Positions 1 through 12,645 of a stretch of DNA of 64,000 nt are shown piece after piece. The notes under the pieces are model-generated. The model saw only the letters and a program-made list of their open reading frames with translations, searched no databases and had not been told where the DNA came from. Every line of letters begins with the position of its first letter. Within the stretch, counting starts at the first letter, position 1. The translations under genes and the position numbers were made by a program. This stretch comes from Opisthocomus hoazin (Eukaryota; Chordata; Aves; Opisthocomiformes; Opisthocomidae). The stretch is from NCBI RefSeq assembly GCF_030867145.1, contig NC_134427.1, positions 10,873,001 to 10,937,000 of the forward strand. The letters run 5' to 3'.

Positions 1-3000
1 TACTGGCTTGCCGAATTCTAGGAAGCAGCACGCAGGAGCAGATACCTCCAGCCTGTCTCACTGACTCAGGAGAACCGTGTCCTAGGACAAAAAGGAGGTC
101 AACAGCTCCATGTGCACACCCCACTTGTAATGCAGCTCCATACAGCAGCCCACCTTCCAGCAGTACTGCACGCCCATGTCGCCACTCTCATGCTCTCAGA
201 GTCTAACAGCAAGCCTATGGTATGGAGTAATACTGGTAAATGGTGGGAAATGTGTCTGTAAAATTTTAGATGGCATAAAAAGCAAGACACACAAGAGTGG
301 ATTAAAACAGGCTTTATAGTACATGGATGAAACAATTCATTCTACAAAATAACTTTGCTGTTCTTTCGTTTTGGGCACCTGTTTGCAGTTCATGCAAGCA
401 GACCCTTTCTAGCAAACAAAGATTAGTAGCCCCACTGGAGTTTTTATTTTCTGTCCTAAGGTAAAACCATCTACCAACAGTTTACAGTTGAAGTAAAATT
501 GCCCTTATTATGATGGTTTAACTTAGGATGTGAACTCCACCCTAGGTTTTATAGCATGGTTCATTTAACACTCATTAAATTCCTGGGAGAAATCTATTTT
601 CCATCTTTGAATTTTCCAAAACTGATTTAACAAACTTCAACTTACCATCTCAGAAATAATACCAGAATGATTACACTAAAATAATCTAAAAACTTTCCCA
701 GACGTTCAGATTTCTATGGACCTGCCAAACTGCCAATGTAGAGATATACAATTCTGAATTTAACATGCTGTCTCCTTTTCTTCAAGACATCATTTTTAGT
801 TCATGATACATTATATAGATTTCATAGTGTTACACTGACACATGACATTAACTTAAACTAGAGAACCTAACTCTCAAACTCAGGTGCATTTAAGGAAAAA
901 CAGTAAATCATTAATTTTAAGGTGCTAGATGAAGTTTCATTCTACATAAAAATGCACTATAGCATAATTAAGACAACTGACAGGTTTTGGTATATTCTTT
1001 AACAATTCCTGTATGCTCTGTATTATCCTCAATAATTGGATGTTTGAAAGAATGGATTGCTTCAACAGAAGTCCATGGAAAGAAAACAGGGAGGAAAAGA
1101 TGAGGTTCAGGATAAACCACTCCTTAACACACCGGTTAATTTTTAAAGACTCATGCCAGGGCCACAATTTCAAAAAAAAAAAAGGTTATCTTACCTTCCT
1201 GAGTTTGACTAAAGCTTAGGAACAGGAACACAGAAGGTTTGCTGCCAGGTTTTAAAGGACTTATCATCAAGAAGTTGGCAGTGATGTGAGGGAAGACGAA
1301 ACTGGCACAGAAATGTAGCATGAGTGTCTAAGAACCGGAGTTTGCAAGTGATCATCAGGCAAGGTTTCAGATACAAAGACATCATACGTTGCTCATAATT
1401 CTTAAAATGTAATGAAAAATCCACAATACTTTGCATTTATGGCTTATGAGAAGATCAGATACTCTCTGCTAGGGGAGGCAAGATTTGGCTGAACTCCTAC
1501 CTGCACACAGGCTATCGGGGTCCTTGGCTCACACTAAGAGTAAGTAAATTGCAAAATTTTATCCCTAGAGAAAAAGGCACAAGGACTAAAACTGGGGAGC
1601 AAACACTCTGACAGAGGAAAAAGGTGAGGGAAATGCATGCTTCCCTGCAACACTGGGACTCAAACAGCAGATCAAGAATTTGAGGCAAACTCAGCAAGAC
1701 TTTAAGACCTAATTTTTAGCCACATCAGGAGTAGAGTCAGTAACAACGAATCCTTCTCTCTATACAGGGAAGACAGGCAGGTTTTCAGAAACTGTTTCAG
1801 GCTCTTATGGAGACTGACAGAATATTTTCTTTTCATCCAAAATGCATAAAGTGGGAACAAGTGGCAGTGCTCCCTTTCCTGACACAGGACGAAGTTAATG
1901 GGAGATTTACCAGACATGGTTGTCATAGTTCTTCCACATTTAAACTACTTCTCATATAGCAGATAACAGAAGCTCTTGCTTTCCTGCGAAATATCGCACC
2001 AGGGAACATGACTGCATGTGTCAGTAGTTTCCTCTTGTTTCCAGGACTGCATAAACTATTAAAGTTTCAGTGCTGGCATAAACAGTCTCTGAAAATAGTT
2101 TTACCATTCACGTGCAGCAGATCAGCTTCCCCCGAGAAGCCCAATTACAACTCACTGTGTACCTTAAGCCAAATTCCCAGCAACCATATGCTCACTTTAA
2201 ACACCAAAAAGTAGTTTTAATCACAAAACAAAACTCAGTTGTGAATTGATTACAGTTCGGCCAGGCAACAATTCTCTATTTTAGACAGGAATAACAGTTC
2301 TTTTGTTCTGGTTGCTCTTCAGCTGATGCCTTTCAAGTAGGGAACAATCATTTTCAATTTTTAGAGGAAGCCAAAAGAGATTACCTGTATTTCATCTCAT
2401 AATCAAAGCTGTCTTATTTGTAGTACGATTTCTATTTTAATCTTGTTTGCCTATATGAAGATACCTCATATGCATTTAGTTTTATACGCTGTGTGTTACT
2501 AAAAACCAAACAAAGCAGAACCATATTCTGTTTCCTTGAAAGTAAATGCAATTTTTTGCTTTGATTTTAGAGATACCAGCATTGGGTCCTGAATGCAGAT
2601 GTGAGGCATTAGGAACAAGTGACAAGACTGTGGCTGACGAAGCCACAGGGAGATAGCACGTATACTTCTAAAGCCACTAGCTGCTCTGACACACCCACAG
2701 AAAGGCTCTACGAAGAGTTTCAGAAGTGAACAAGAAAAACCCCACCCCAAACCAGCCAAACACCAGCGCACCCCATCAGTGGACTCCCATTAGGAAGGAA
2801 TGAACAAACACTTCTATCCTGCATCTTACTCAGCAGGTGTGTGATGTGGTGCAATCAGGGGTGATATTCCTTGCATCCATGACAGGCTGCCAGTTCTAGT
2901 AAACCTTCACCTCACCTGCATTCCCTGGTATAAATGTGTAAGCAGTATCACTGATCTACTTCTCAAATCATCACAACATTTTGAAAAATTGCATCTTTTG

Positions 3001-6000
3001 GTACACTTACAAGTATTTCTCTTAACTTTCTCATACATAATATAAAAAAGAATATTTCTGTTTCTTTACTCACTGCAGGCATAACTTTATGTTTTTATAA
3101 ATATACTGTGTACAAACTTTTGGATTATTATCCTCAAGGATTGTCTTGGGGTGTAGATAAACTAGAAGAAAATGACATTGGAGCATTGCTCACTAGAACA
3201 CTATGTTTGACTATGAACGTGCTTTTTCCTCCATAGCTACATAAATTCTTGCCAATCAAGATCAATTACTCATTCAAACCCAGAAGTACCTACACTGGCT
3301 TTATAACTGGGGCTGAATTCAAACACTTCTTTCCACTTCAAATTTTGCTGACATCTTTCAGCTGAAGATCAACAAGTGGCAAATATTATGTGGCAAAAAA
3401 CATGTATGTGCTACTCATCGAGCAAATATTTTTTAGTTCAGTGCTGTATCTACTGCTCAGCAAATCAAATCTAAGCAGTCCTGGCAGCGTTCTCTGCTAT
3501 TCCACAGAAGTTTGTATACTACCACCAGAACTGCAGTAATTTCAATCATGAGGAAGGCAGGTGGCTAATCAGAAAACTATGAAATGATTTGGCAATTTCT
3601 ACCTAGTTCTTGGTGGATAACCAGGCATGTCACACAAGCTGCCAGTGTGGCTCAGTATCCAGTTGGCAGGCTAGACCAATTAAGGAATGAGTAGATGAAG
3701 ACATGAGAGAAATCTTAGATTAAACTCTGATTGCCTGGCACGTTTTACAGGAGGTAACAGGGACCTAAAGCAAGAGAACCCAGTCCTCGGGATTTTACTC
3801 ACATGGTAACTGCATGTTCACTTTGCTGCAGCAGTTTAAGTCACAGGGAAGGAAAAGAGCGGTCCGAGTAACTCCCTCTTGCCAGAGCAGCAATGGAGCC
3901 AGAAGCATGTCCATATACTTTACTCACTTACTGCTCAAGCTCAGAAACTCAGTTCTGCCTGTCTGGCTTTAAGTGGTTGTCACTAGCACTGACAGTTCCT
4001 ATACCTTGCCTTCCTTTTATCTAGGAAGCAAAATACACAGGAAGAATGAGGTGGTGAAAATGTAGCTAGATTTCAGGTTTGACCATCTCTGTTGGGCACC
4101 TCATAAGTAATGAAGTTAATGAAGTCAAATGTACTGCTGGCTGCCCTCAGCAAGAAGGGAAAGAATCACCTTGGTCTGATCATGTAAATATTCAACAAAC
4201 AAACAGGTTTTGACTTTCTGCAGAGCACATATTACACAGATCAACTTTTAGTTTGATTGCTTCAACCACTGTACTTTTCCTCTTAGCATAATTTGTATCA
4301 CAACACAAGTATTTTAGCACATAAATTAACCTACCTCTGAACAGACAGATTAAAAATGCTAAAAAGCTTTTTGCAGGTACAGGTTGACTGAGTCATTCAC
4401 TGTATTTACAGTATTGTGCTACAAAGCAAACTTAAAATGAAAAATATAGTACATCAAATAGAAGTAAACAATCTCTCAGTTTAGACGTATTTAAGCAGAA
4501 ACAGAAATGCGTGCTCAAAATAAACTGACATCAAAAGTTTATAACTTTCTAGTGAGTATTTCTTGCTTTGTATTATGCTATTGCTTTGCAAACAGACATT
4601 TTGAGAGCTATTTGGTTGTGGAATGAATTGCTTTTTGAATAACAGCTCCACCTGATTTCAAGCAATTCTTTTCCATTTTTCATGGGTGTGATCTGTGACT
4701 GTGTGCAAGTTGCACACTGGAGTGCATTCGTGGTGCTCTCAGTGACCACTTTGCCGTCTCAGTGAATGAATATTGGTTTATATACGATGCCTTAAAAACA
4801 TTTTAAGAAGGACTTTGTTTGCAGAAACAATTTATTTTTACAAGACTTACTTGAAGTTCAAATATTTAGCACTCTGTGAGTCATCATCTTTGAGGTCTAG
4901 ATGCTCCTGAAGGAAGCTGTGGCAGAGTGTGACCAAGACAGTCTTCCTGTAACAGCATTCTGCATGACAGCGTCACCTATTCAAGACAGCACAGCAGACA
5001 TCGTTTTCCTGTTTGCATCCTGCCAAGCACAGGGCTCTGAATTTCTTTCCAAAGACTTGGCAAGGCAGGAGTTCCTTACAGAAGTAAGACTCAGTAACCC
5101 ACCAGTGGGTTATTCCTCACTTGCCCTGAATTAATACATGGAGCAGAGTATGGAAAAAATGGGAGAACAAAGACATCACTCTTAGCTCTTACTTTTTTTA
5201 TGGAAAAGCTTTAGTGTGCACCTGAGACACTAACTGTTAAAAAACTGTAATTCATCCAAACTCAGACGTTGTCACCTAGGACCCGCAAGCTTTATCTGTC
5301 TTTCACTACATTTCCAGGCCCAGACTCTGCAGTCTAAAAAAAAACTGATAATTAGGATATTACAGGTTTTTATAGCAGGCTCCTACTGGGACTACTGCCA
5401 TGCACAGAGAACAGCAGAAGTCCCACAGGGTAACACTTTCTTACCAATTATGCAAAGTTTTCTCTGAGAAAACAAGTTTTAAGCAAATATACAAGCAGCT
5501 CAGGATAAGGAGCAGAGCTTTCAGTTGAAGTGCCGTCCGAAGACAAATTGCAATACCTTTCCTTTCCCATTTCCAAGTGGAGACTTTAGTTAGCCACTTC
5601 TCTGAATCCCATTTTCCCAGCATAAAACACTGCCCTGCTACTTATGTTTCTGCCCAGCAGCCACATCTGCTTAGAATGTCAGACTTGCTGCTGAAACTAA
5701 AAGCTACCAGGGGGAAGACCTTTGCATGATAGTTATTACTCTCTGACCTTGGCCAGCAACATGACAGAGTCATGGTTCAGCATGAGGACACTTTTCACCA
5801 AGACAGCCAAGTAGCTAGATATGCTATTTCACTTCAAGGGTATATGTGTTTCAAAAAACCGAAGCCTTTCAATACTTTTGCTACCTAGAAGTTGAATATA
5901 ATGCGAGGCAGGACAAGTGGCACCAGGGCACCAAAAAGCCTGCTTATGAAAGGTACATGCTGTTCATTGAAGCAATGGAACTGGTCAAAAAATGAAAGCA

Positions 6001-7954
6001 GTCACAAAAGATTTTTCCATACATTTTGCGAAGGCTTACAGGCACATACGTTCAGATTTTTTAAGTGTATTGGGCAGATCTCTACAAATCCCAGAATGCT
6101 CAACTCATTCACTGGCATCAGTTGTTCTGACCAAACTTGGCTTGCTCTTCAGTAGATTAAACTGTCTTCTGGCCAGAAAATTGCTTTCCTAGAAAAATGA
6201 AAATAAGCACACTAAATCCAAATATAACAGCCTTCCTAACCCCAAAACTGGTCAAAATAATTAGCCATGTTCATACTTCTCATTGTCTTGAATTTTCTAC
6301 CACATACAGCTACTATCAGTCCAGATGCACACAAGTCCTAGGCATCCAAGCAGGGATATTGAAATTCTCAGCACTGTTCGCTTTTGTTCTTCTGTAGTCC
6401 AAACCAATGTACATCCATCGTTCCCACCTGTGTAACATCAACTTTACCTTCTTCTGTTATTATCAATATAGCACTTGAACAGCCATTGGGGTTCTTAACT
6501 CCACAGAGAATGATTACAGAACCAATCGGTGAGGTTTGGCATAGATTCATCCTCTGGGAAATGTCCATGTCTCAGATGTAATAAAACCCTAACCCTTCAA
6601 ACACGCAGTGTATTCCTCAGAACACACAGTGACATCATTTTGTGTGCCTTATCTCAAAACCCCAGAGACATAAGGAGAATCAACCTCTGCCTTAGGTCCC
6701 TTGGTCATCATTTTTGTCCCCTATAAATGCACAAAACCCTGTCTGGGGCCAGCAATTACACAGCACAGCAGGACTGAAGGGCAGCGGAGAGGAATATGTG
6801 GGGAATCACTCATGTCACAAAGCATACTCTGTAGCAGGTCACCTCCATAAAGCACACAAAGCTTGGATCCCAGTTTCTCATACAAAATGCAGAGTTCATT
6901 CTGGGGCTGCACATGAACTTAAGAGACAGTTTAAAAGGTACATCAGCATGACTGAAAGCAGTATGCATTTAAAGTCTATGATGCTATTATTTTAGAGCAA
7001 ATCCTCTTCCAGGGAAGACTTTAAAAGACTACATTGAAAAATATCATAGGAATTTATTAACATGCTAATAATCCTTCAAAATGCAATGGGATTCTTTCCA
7101 CACGAGGGAACTGGTTTGATTTCCCTTCCTAGATGCAGAAGTAATATCTTGTTATAAACACACACAAGCCTAATTTTAGAACATATGGACTCTGCCATGT
7201 GGTTGTTTACTTAAATGGGTTGCTTTAATTTGTCTTGGCACTTTCTAGTGTTGAGGGTGTCTTTCAGGATAAGGAAGAGATGTATGGACACATTGTGGGT
7301 TAAAATAGAATATAATTAGAAAGAAAAAGCTCTACAAAATCCTTCTTTATTATATCCACAACACTGAACACATTCTCTAGCTCTGCACTCTGTTATAGGA
7401 CACTCAACATATACTAAAAGACAAACTAAGAATTAAAATAGCATCACGAACAGTCCTCCATATGTGTATCCAGAGAGAAGCACCACGTGAAGGCAAGTCA
7501 GCTACAAAGAAACCAGATGAGTGTGTGTTTTTCACAAATAAATTGTCTTCTCTGTTTAGAAAAAAACATTAAACAGGTCACTTAGGAGCTCCCAACAGCC
7601 TCTTGCTCATGAAAAATAAACAAATATATGCTAAATATAACATTTATAAAAATGTTTGTTCACTAAATGGGGTATATAGACTATTTTAGTCAAAGACTCC
7701 CTTAGAAAATGAGTTAAGACAGTATAATCGAGCCAAACCAGTAAAGACGAAGGCCTGCAGAATAAAGATCATCTCTATACATCCTGGGACCATGACAGCT
7801 GTGGAGGAGGAAAGGGAGGCCAAATACGTGAAAGAAAATACTCAGGTTTGACATTAGCAGATGCTCTGCAGAAAATTTAAAAAAGGTTTTCTAAACAAAC
7901 CTATATGTTGCTGTCTTGCTATGCCAAGACCTAAGGGCACATCCATACACACAC
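1..7954. other. AT-rich non-coding stretch, no gene recognised
   Basis: No reading frame here resembles a protein I know. All frames are short and there is no coding-like run longer than about 90 codons. Several isolated splice-site look-alikes occur on the minus strand (for example near 641, 3,921 and 4,848), but the segments between them either contain stops or cannot be chained. I see no tRNA-type internal promoter and no recognisable young repeat. It could be intergenic DNA or the intron of a gene whose exons lie outside the window. Confidence 0.5.
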
Positions 7955-8310
7955 TCAAGCCATCCCTGCAACTTGTGCAGTGGCAGAAGGAATTGCTCCA
8001 GGCTCCAGTTCATGGACACGCAGCCTGAGGGGCCATTTGAAAAGCATCATCTCTTGGTTCATAGTATCAGAGGTTTTCACCTCTTCAGGCTTGCAGACTA
8101 CCACAGACACACTCAAATCACTGTTGGTGCCAGGCACTTCTCTGCTGCACCAGTGCAGGCCTTGGCCAGCTGTTTCTGGCTCCACTGCAAAACACAGAAG
8201 TTCACATTAAACTGGCTTTGCCTTAAATGAGTGCTGAACGGGAGACTCGTGGTAGGTAAGAGTACCCCAAGGGCAGTGTGAAAACCTGTGTCCCTCTTAC
8301 CTGTGTCCAT
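7955..8310 (-). CDS. Candidate two-exon small protein (79 codons), function unknown
   Basis: On the minus strand an ATG at 8,310-8,308 has a strong context (G at -3 and +4) and an in-frame TGA five codons upstream. Three codons later a good donor (ACACAG|GTAAGAGG, GT at 8,300-8,299) is followed after a 116-nt intron by a good acceptor (TGTGTTTTGCAG, AG ending at 8,185). The frame then stays open to a TGA at 7,957-7,955. The spliced product would begin MDTVEPETAGQG and have 79 residues, with no signal peptide, membrane segment or domain that I recognise. An AATAAA-type signal on the minus strand lies near 7,350. Exon 2 is also partly open in another frame, so this could be non-coding RNA or chance. 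No homologue comes to mind. Confidence 0.22.
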
Positions 8311-11300
8311 CACCAGAACAGTGCATCAGAGCACAGTTCAAGGTACAAGAAGAAATGCAAGAGACTTCAAAAAAATTGAGACATTCATGTAACAGCAGCA
8401 AGATGGATATTGGGCCAAAAATGGCACTACAGTATTTTAACAAAGGAAAAGATAGCTGCCTATAGGAAGAAACCCTGCCACACTGATTCAGCAGAATCAG
8501 TTAAAATCAGTGTAGGTGAAACCTATATATGACATCTTCAAGTACTGTTTCCTGAGGTCATAATAAAAATTCAGATTGGGATTCCAGCATGCTTTTATTT
8601 AAAGCTTGAGCTACACACAACCACAAGGACTGAAGAAATAAAAATGCTCTGAACTTAGTGTCATGGTTTGGGGTATGCTCCCTTGAACCTGCAGAAAGCT
8701 GCATTAAAAAATAACTGTCCAGGCAGCCAAAGCACAGACCACTGTTCCGGGAGAGATGTCCCTCAGAGGTACAAACCTGAAAAAAAAGAATTGTTGCACA
8801 CTTAATTCTTCCCCACATTTCTACTTTCTTAATTTAATAATTCATTACTGTTTCAGAACACTTTAGTATATGGCAGAACATGGTTACCTCAGTCTCAAAG
8901 GTGTCCAAGAAGTAATATTACTATAAGAAAGACTATGTAGTATCATTCATCAGTTAACTTCTCAGTTACATAAATGTACTCTGTGTTTAAAAAGAATCCA
9001 GGACCACACTGGTCATCTGTTTTATTAATACAGATCATAGAGAGCCTTACAGAAAATAAGATAAATTCCTGATATTGCTAGACTAACAGCAACATTGTTC
9101 AGATAACTGCTACAACGTGGCATCTGTATACGATTATGAAACCATGAACAATGCGAGCAACGGAAGTTGCATCTTCTGTGCAGGGAGGAGACGGATGGAA
9201 TTGTAATTCAACTGCCTTCCCAGAGAGGAAGGTAATCGTGGTAATGAAAATCAGCATATCAAAGTGTGTTTGCATATCAAAAGATAACTCAGCCTCAGAT
9301 AAACAATTCACCTGCATTCTTACAAATTCCCAGAATTAATCAAGGCACAATACAAAATTTCCCTAACTTAATTAGCATGAACAAAAGGGAAGTGGAGGTC
9401 CATATATACTGCTTTGAAGACTCATTAGTGCTCGACAGCATCCTGATAACGTTCAAGTGCAATTAGAGAGGGGTACCAGAGCAGAATACATTTTGAAAGA
9501 CAGAGCCACAGAGGAAGAGGACTGAGATACTGCCAAGAGACACTGCAGAGAAACACAATGTGAGGCAACAGCTTAATACCAGGCTTATTCTCTGCAGAAC
9601 TGCTGCTTTTATTTCATGTGTGGGGTTTTTTTCCTGTAAATTTGTTCCAGTTTTGTAACCACTTCACAAGAATAAAATTTGCCACTGTGATTTTTAAATC
9701 ATCAGCAAGAGGAACTCCTACACACTATTACTTCTTTGAAATGAATCCTAATCATATGGCAATGCAAGGATGTCCTGTAGCTGTCTGAAACTTGAGACAA
9801 GTTTGGAAAGTCAACGAGTTAAAGTGCATCTCACATTAAGCTGAAAGGGTCAGTCTGAGAACTGATATCTTCCAGTGACAACTCAAAGGCTTCACTACGA
9901 GATATAACAGAAAACAGTGTACAAACAACCTGTGACAAGTGAAAGCTGCGTCACCAAAAGTAGGACAAAGTTTAAAGGAGAAAAACTTTTATCTCTAAAA
10001 AGCTCAAAACATTTGCAAACCATTAAGAATGTTGATAGGTTCAGCCTCAAGTTCTGCAACAAAATATTCTTTATCTATTCCATCACTACCATCAATGAAG
10101 AAGCAGAAATACCTCTTGGATTAAACAAAAAATCTGTTATAGCTTTACCAGTAGGAGAGTCCTTACTTCATTACTTCTGTTTTCATTGCTGGTTTTGCAA
10201 TCAATGGGAGTGAGTATTTCAACAACTTGCCAAGCATCCTATCCAATATAATCACAAAGATTTGCACTACGCACCTATTTTTTATTTAAATAGGTAGCAA
10301 ATGATCATAGTTTTATTCTTTAAATCCATGTTATAATTTAGTAGAGCTATTTTCTCCCTATCCTAATTCTGCTGTCGCTGACCTCAATTGTTTCTTTTGC
10401 ATTTCCCTTTCAATATATATATTTCTTGCCTTATAAATTTGCAACATAATTATGTTAGGTTACACCAAATGCACATTTGTTTAGTTCTTAAAAAGTAAGC
10501 TTGTTTGGAATGACTATAGCAACATGCTGATGATGATTTTTTAATATTGAACATGTATCACAACATCTGAAAATAAGTTAGGATGCTGGCACAGATATTG
10601 AATTTAGTCTTCTCTGGCAAAGGATGTTTTCTATTCCCCCTATAAAATCCCACAGGGATTTAAAGCTATCTATGGCACAATCCAACTTCCAAAATGAACC
10701 ACAGAAAACTGGAAATTCATTTCAATTTTTATTAAACCTCATTCAAAAAAGACATATCAATTCCTGGTGTAATGTTTTAACAAAGCTGACGCTCCTACAG
10801 AAACTAAACTAATTCTTAAAATTTAGCCAAGTGTGATAATTCTATCAGCACCTGCATTCCATAAATCTTTCCTTGTTAGCCAGTTCCCAAGCCAGCCAGG
10901 GTAGTGTCACATTTTGCAGAAATTAAAGAAAGAAGGACTAGATCTCATCTCCCATCAAACTACAGATAACTTTAATTATCACTAACGCTAATTCTATTAT
11001 AACTTGCCTGCTGTATTTTTATTTAACACAATGGCTTAAGTCATAAGCACCATTAAAGAGAAATATTTCGGAAATTAAACATCCTATTACAGAGATCCTA
11101 ATATTGAAACCCAGCCATCTTTGGTGGGGAAAAAAAAAAAAAAAAAAAGAGTATTTAACAGCCTAGTAAGACTGCACAATAACTTTAGCAGAAAGTGAAG
11201 CAACTATCACACCCAGCTGCAACTGAAAGCTGGGGAATGAATTAGGCAGAAAATGAATATACAAGATGGACTTAGTACAAAGGCTACCAGGTTCTTTTGA

Positions 11301-11730
11301 AAAAGAGTTACAAGCACATTATTTCCAAAAATCTGGCACTCCAAAGAAAAAAACAACACGGTACCATGCCAAAATATTAACTTTAGAGAAACTGCACCTA
11401 CTAAATCAAATCCTTCTTTCTGCAGTGTGTTAGTGAGCAGGAATTCCCCAACTGGACACAAGCTGCTTTCCTTATGAGCATAGAGACATAATAACACAAG
11501 TACGCATAACTACTCCTCAAACAATTAAAAATAAATCAAACACAAATCAGTATTCTTCTCATCCACACATAAGATTTGGGAATTCACAAACTAAGTCCTT
11601 CAAGGAGTCAGAAGAGAGAAATATAGCCTCATTTGAGGAGTATTTTTATATAGATTTAGGCAGGAACATGTGGGCATGTTACTGTCAAAAATAAAATAAA
11701 AAGCACATAAATTACAGGATATATATGATT
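8311..11730. other. AT-rich non-coding stretch
   Basis: No gene recognised. A CpG-containing patch near 9,100-9,230 is open on both strands and has splice-like borders on each, so its strand and status cannot be decided. A run of 19 adenines lies at 11,130-11,148. The rest shows no recognisable element. Confidence 0.5.
11130..11148. repeat. Poly(A) run, 19 nt
   Basis: An uninterrupted run of 19 A directly follows GGTGGGG. It may be the tail of an old retroposed sequence, but I see no recognisable body upstream, so a simple homopolymer is the safer reading. Confidence 0.8.
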
Positions 11731-12130
11731 AGAATCACAGAATCTTGGGGGCTGGAGGGGACCTCGGTGGGTCATCTAGTCCAATCCCCTGCCAAAGCAG
11801 GGTCACCTACAGCAGGCTGCATGGGACCACATCCAGGAGGGGTTTGAAAATCTCCAGAGAAGGAGACTCCACAACCTCCCAGGGCAGCCTGTTCCAGTGC
11901 TCCACCACCCTCAGAGGGAAGAAGTTCTTCCTCATGTTCAGACGGAATTTCCTGTTCTTCAGTTTGTGCCCATTGCCCCTTGTCCTGTTGCTGGGGACCA
12001 CTGAAAAGAGTTTGGCCCCATCCTCCTGGCACCCACCCTTCAGATATTTATAAGCATTTATAAGATCCCCTCTCAGCCTTCTCTTCTTCAGGCTGAACAA
12101 GCCCAGCTCCCTCAGACTTTCCTCATGGTA
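11731..12130 (-). mobile_element. CR1 LINE 3' fragment, minus orientation
   Basis: The block starts with AGAATCACAGAATC, the reverse complement of the CR1 3' terminal octamers. It continues with the reverse-complemented CR1 3' region: the motif ggaccttggtgggtcatctagtcc in diverged form, the phrase around CTCCACAACCTCCC, and the segment GGCTGAACAAGCCCAGCTCC. It breaks off near 12,130. Both the 5'-truncated form and intact 3' end are typical of CR1. The divergence is moderate. There is no intact reading frame for the reverse transcriptase. Confidence 0.9.
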
Positions 12131-12212
12131 AATGGTAAACCCTGCACCAACAGAAGTGCAAGATGCTCTTTGCCTTAAGGGATTTCTCCAATGACCACAG
12201 ATATTTCTCACC

Positions 12213-12645
12213 TGTATTGGGTTTACATGGCAAGAAAAAAGAAATGAGAGCTCTGCAGACAATCAGGTCAGTGAAGGAGGGGAGGAGGTGCTCCAGGCAC
12301 CAGCACAGAGATTTCCCTGCAGCCAGTGAAGGAGACCATGGTGACAGAGGCTGTCCCCCTTGCAGTTCATGGAGAACCACATCGGAGCAGACAGCCACCC
12401 TGCAGCCCCACTGTTCTGGAGCAGGTGGAAGTGCCCTGAAGAAATCTACAGCTGTGGAGAACCCACGCTGGCGCAGGCTCCTGGCAGGAGCTGCAGCCCA
12501 TGCAGAGAGGAGCCCACACGGGCGCAGGCTTTCTGGCAGAAATTGTGGCCCGTGGGGAACTGTGCTGAAGCAGTCTGTTCCTAAAGGACTGCATGCCATG
12601 GAAAGGGCCACGCTGGAGTAGTTCTTGAAAGCAAGGACTCATTTA
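12213..12645 (+). mobile_element. Fragment of an avian endogenous-retrovirus-type LTR
   Basis: The segment starts TGTATTGGGTTTACATGGCA. It then carries a series of imperfect repeats built on CACGCTGGAGCAGG and CTGCAGCCCATGG (for example near 12,470, 12,510 and 12,600). From memory this matches a GC-rich LTR common in neoavian genomes that begins TG, ends CA and carries a polyadenylation signal. Here the part after TTTACATGGCAAG is deleted and the 3' portion is missing, so neither the end nor the polyadenylation signal remains. Long frames on both strands (about 150-160 codons) reflect its GC-rich repeats and do not look like genes. The family name is not certain. Confidence 0.5.

Noticed and set aside
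4849-4960. Minus-strand open segment reading LQEHLDLKDDDSQSAKYLNF before a GTAAGT donor
   Set aside because: The frame looks protein-like but the acceptor is poor and no second exon was found; no family recognised.
6459-6566. Minus-strand segment reading GSVIILCGVKNPNGC between AG and GTAAAG
   Set aside because: Open frame with plausible borders, but it could not be joined to other exons and matches nothing I know.
11807-12621. Frames of about 150-160 codons on both strands
   Set aside because: They translate a CR1 3' region and an LTR fragment, not a host gene.
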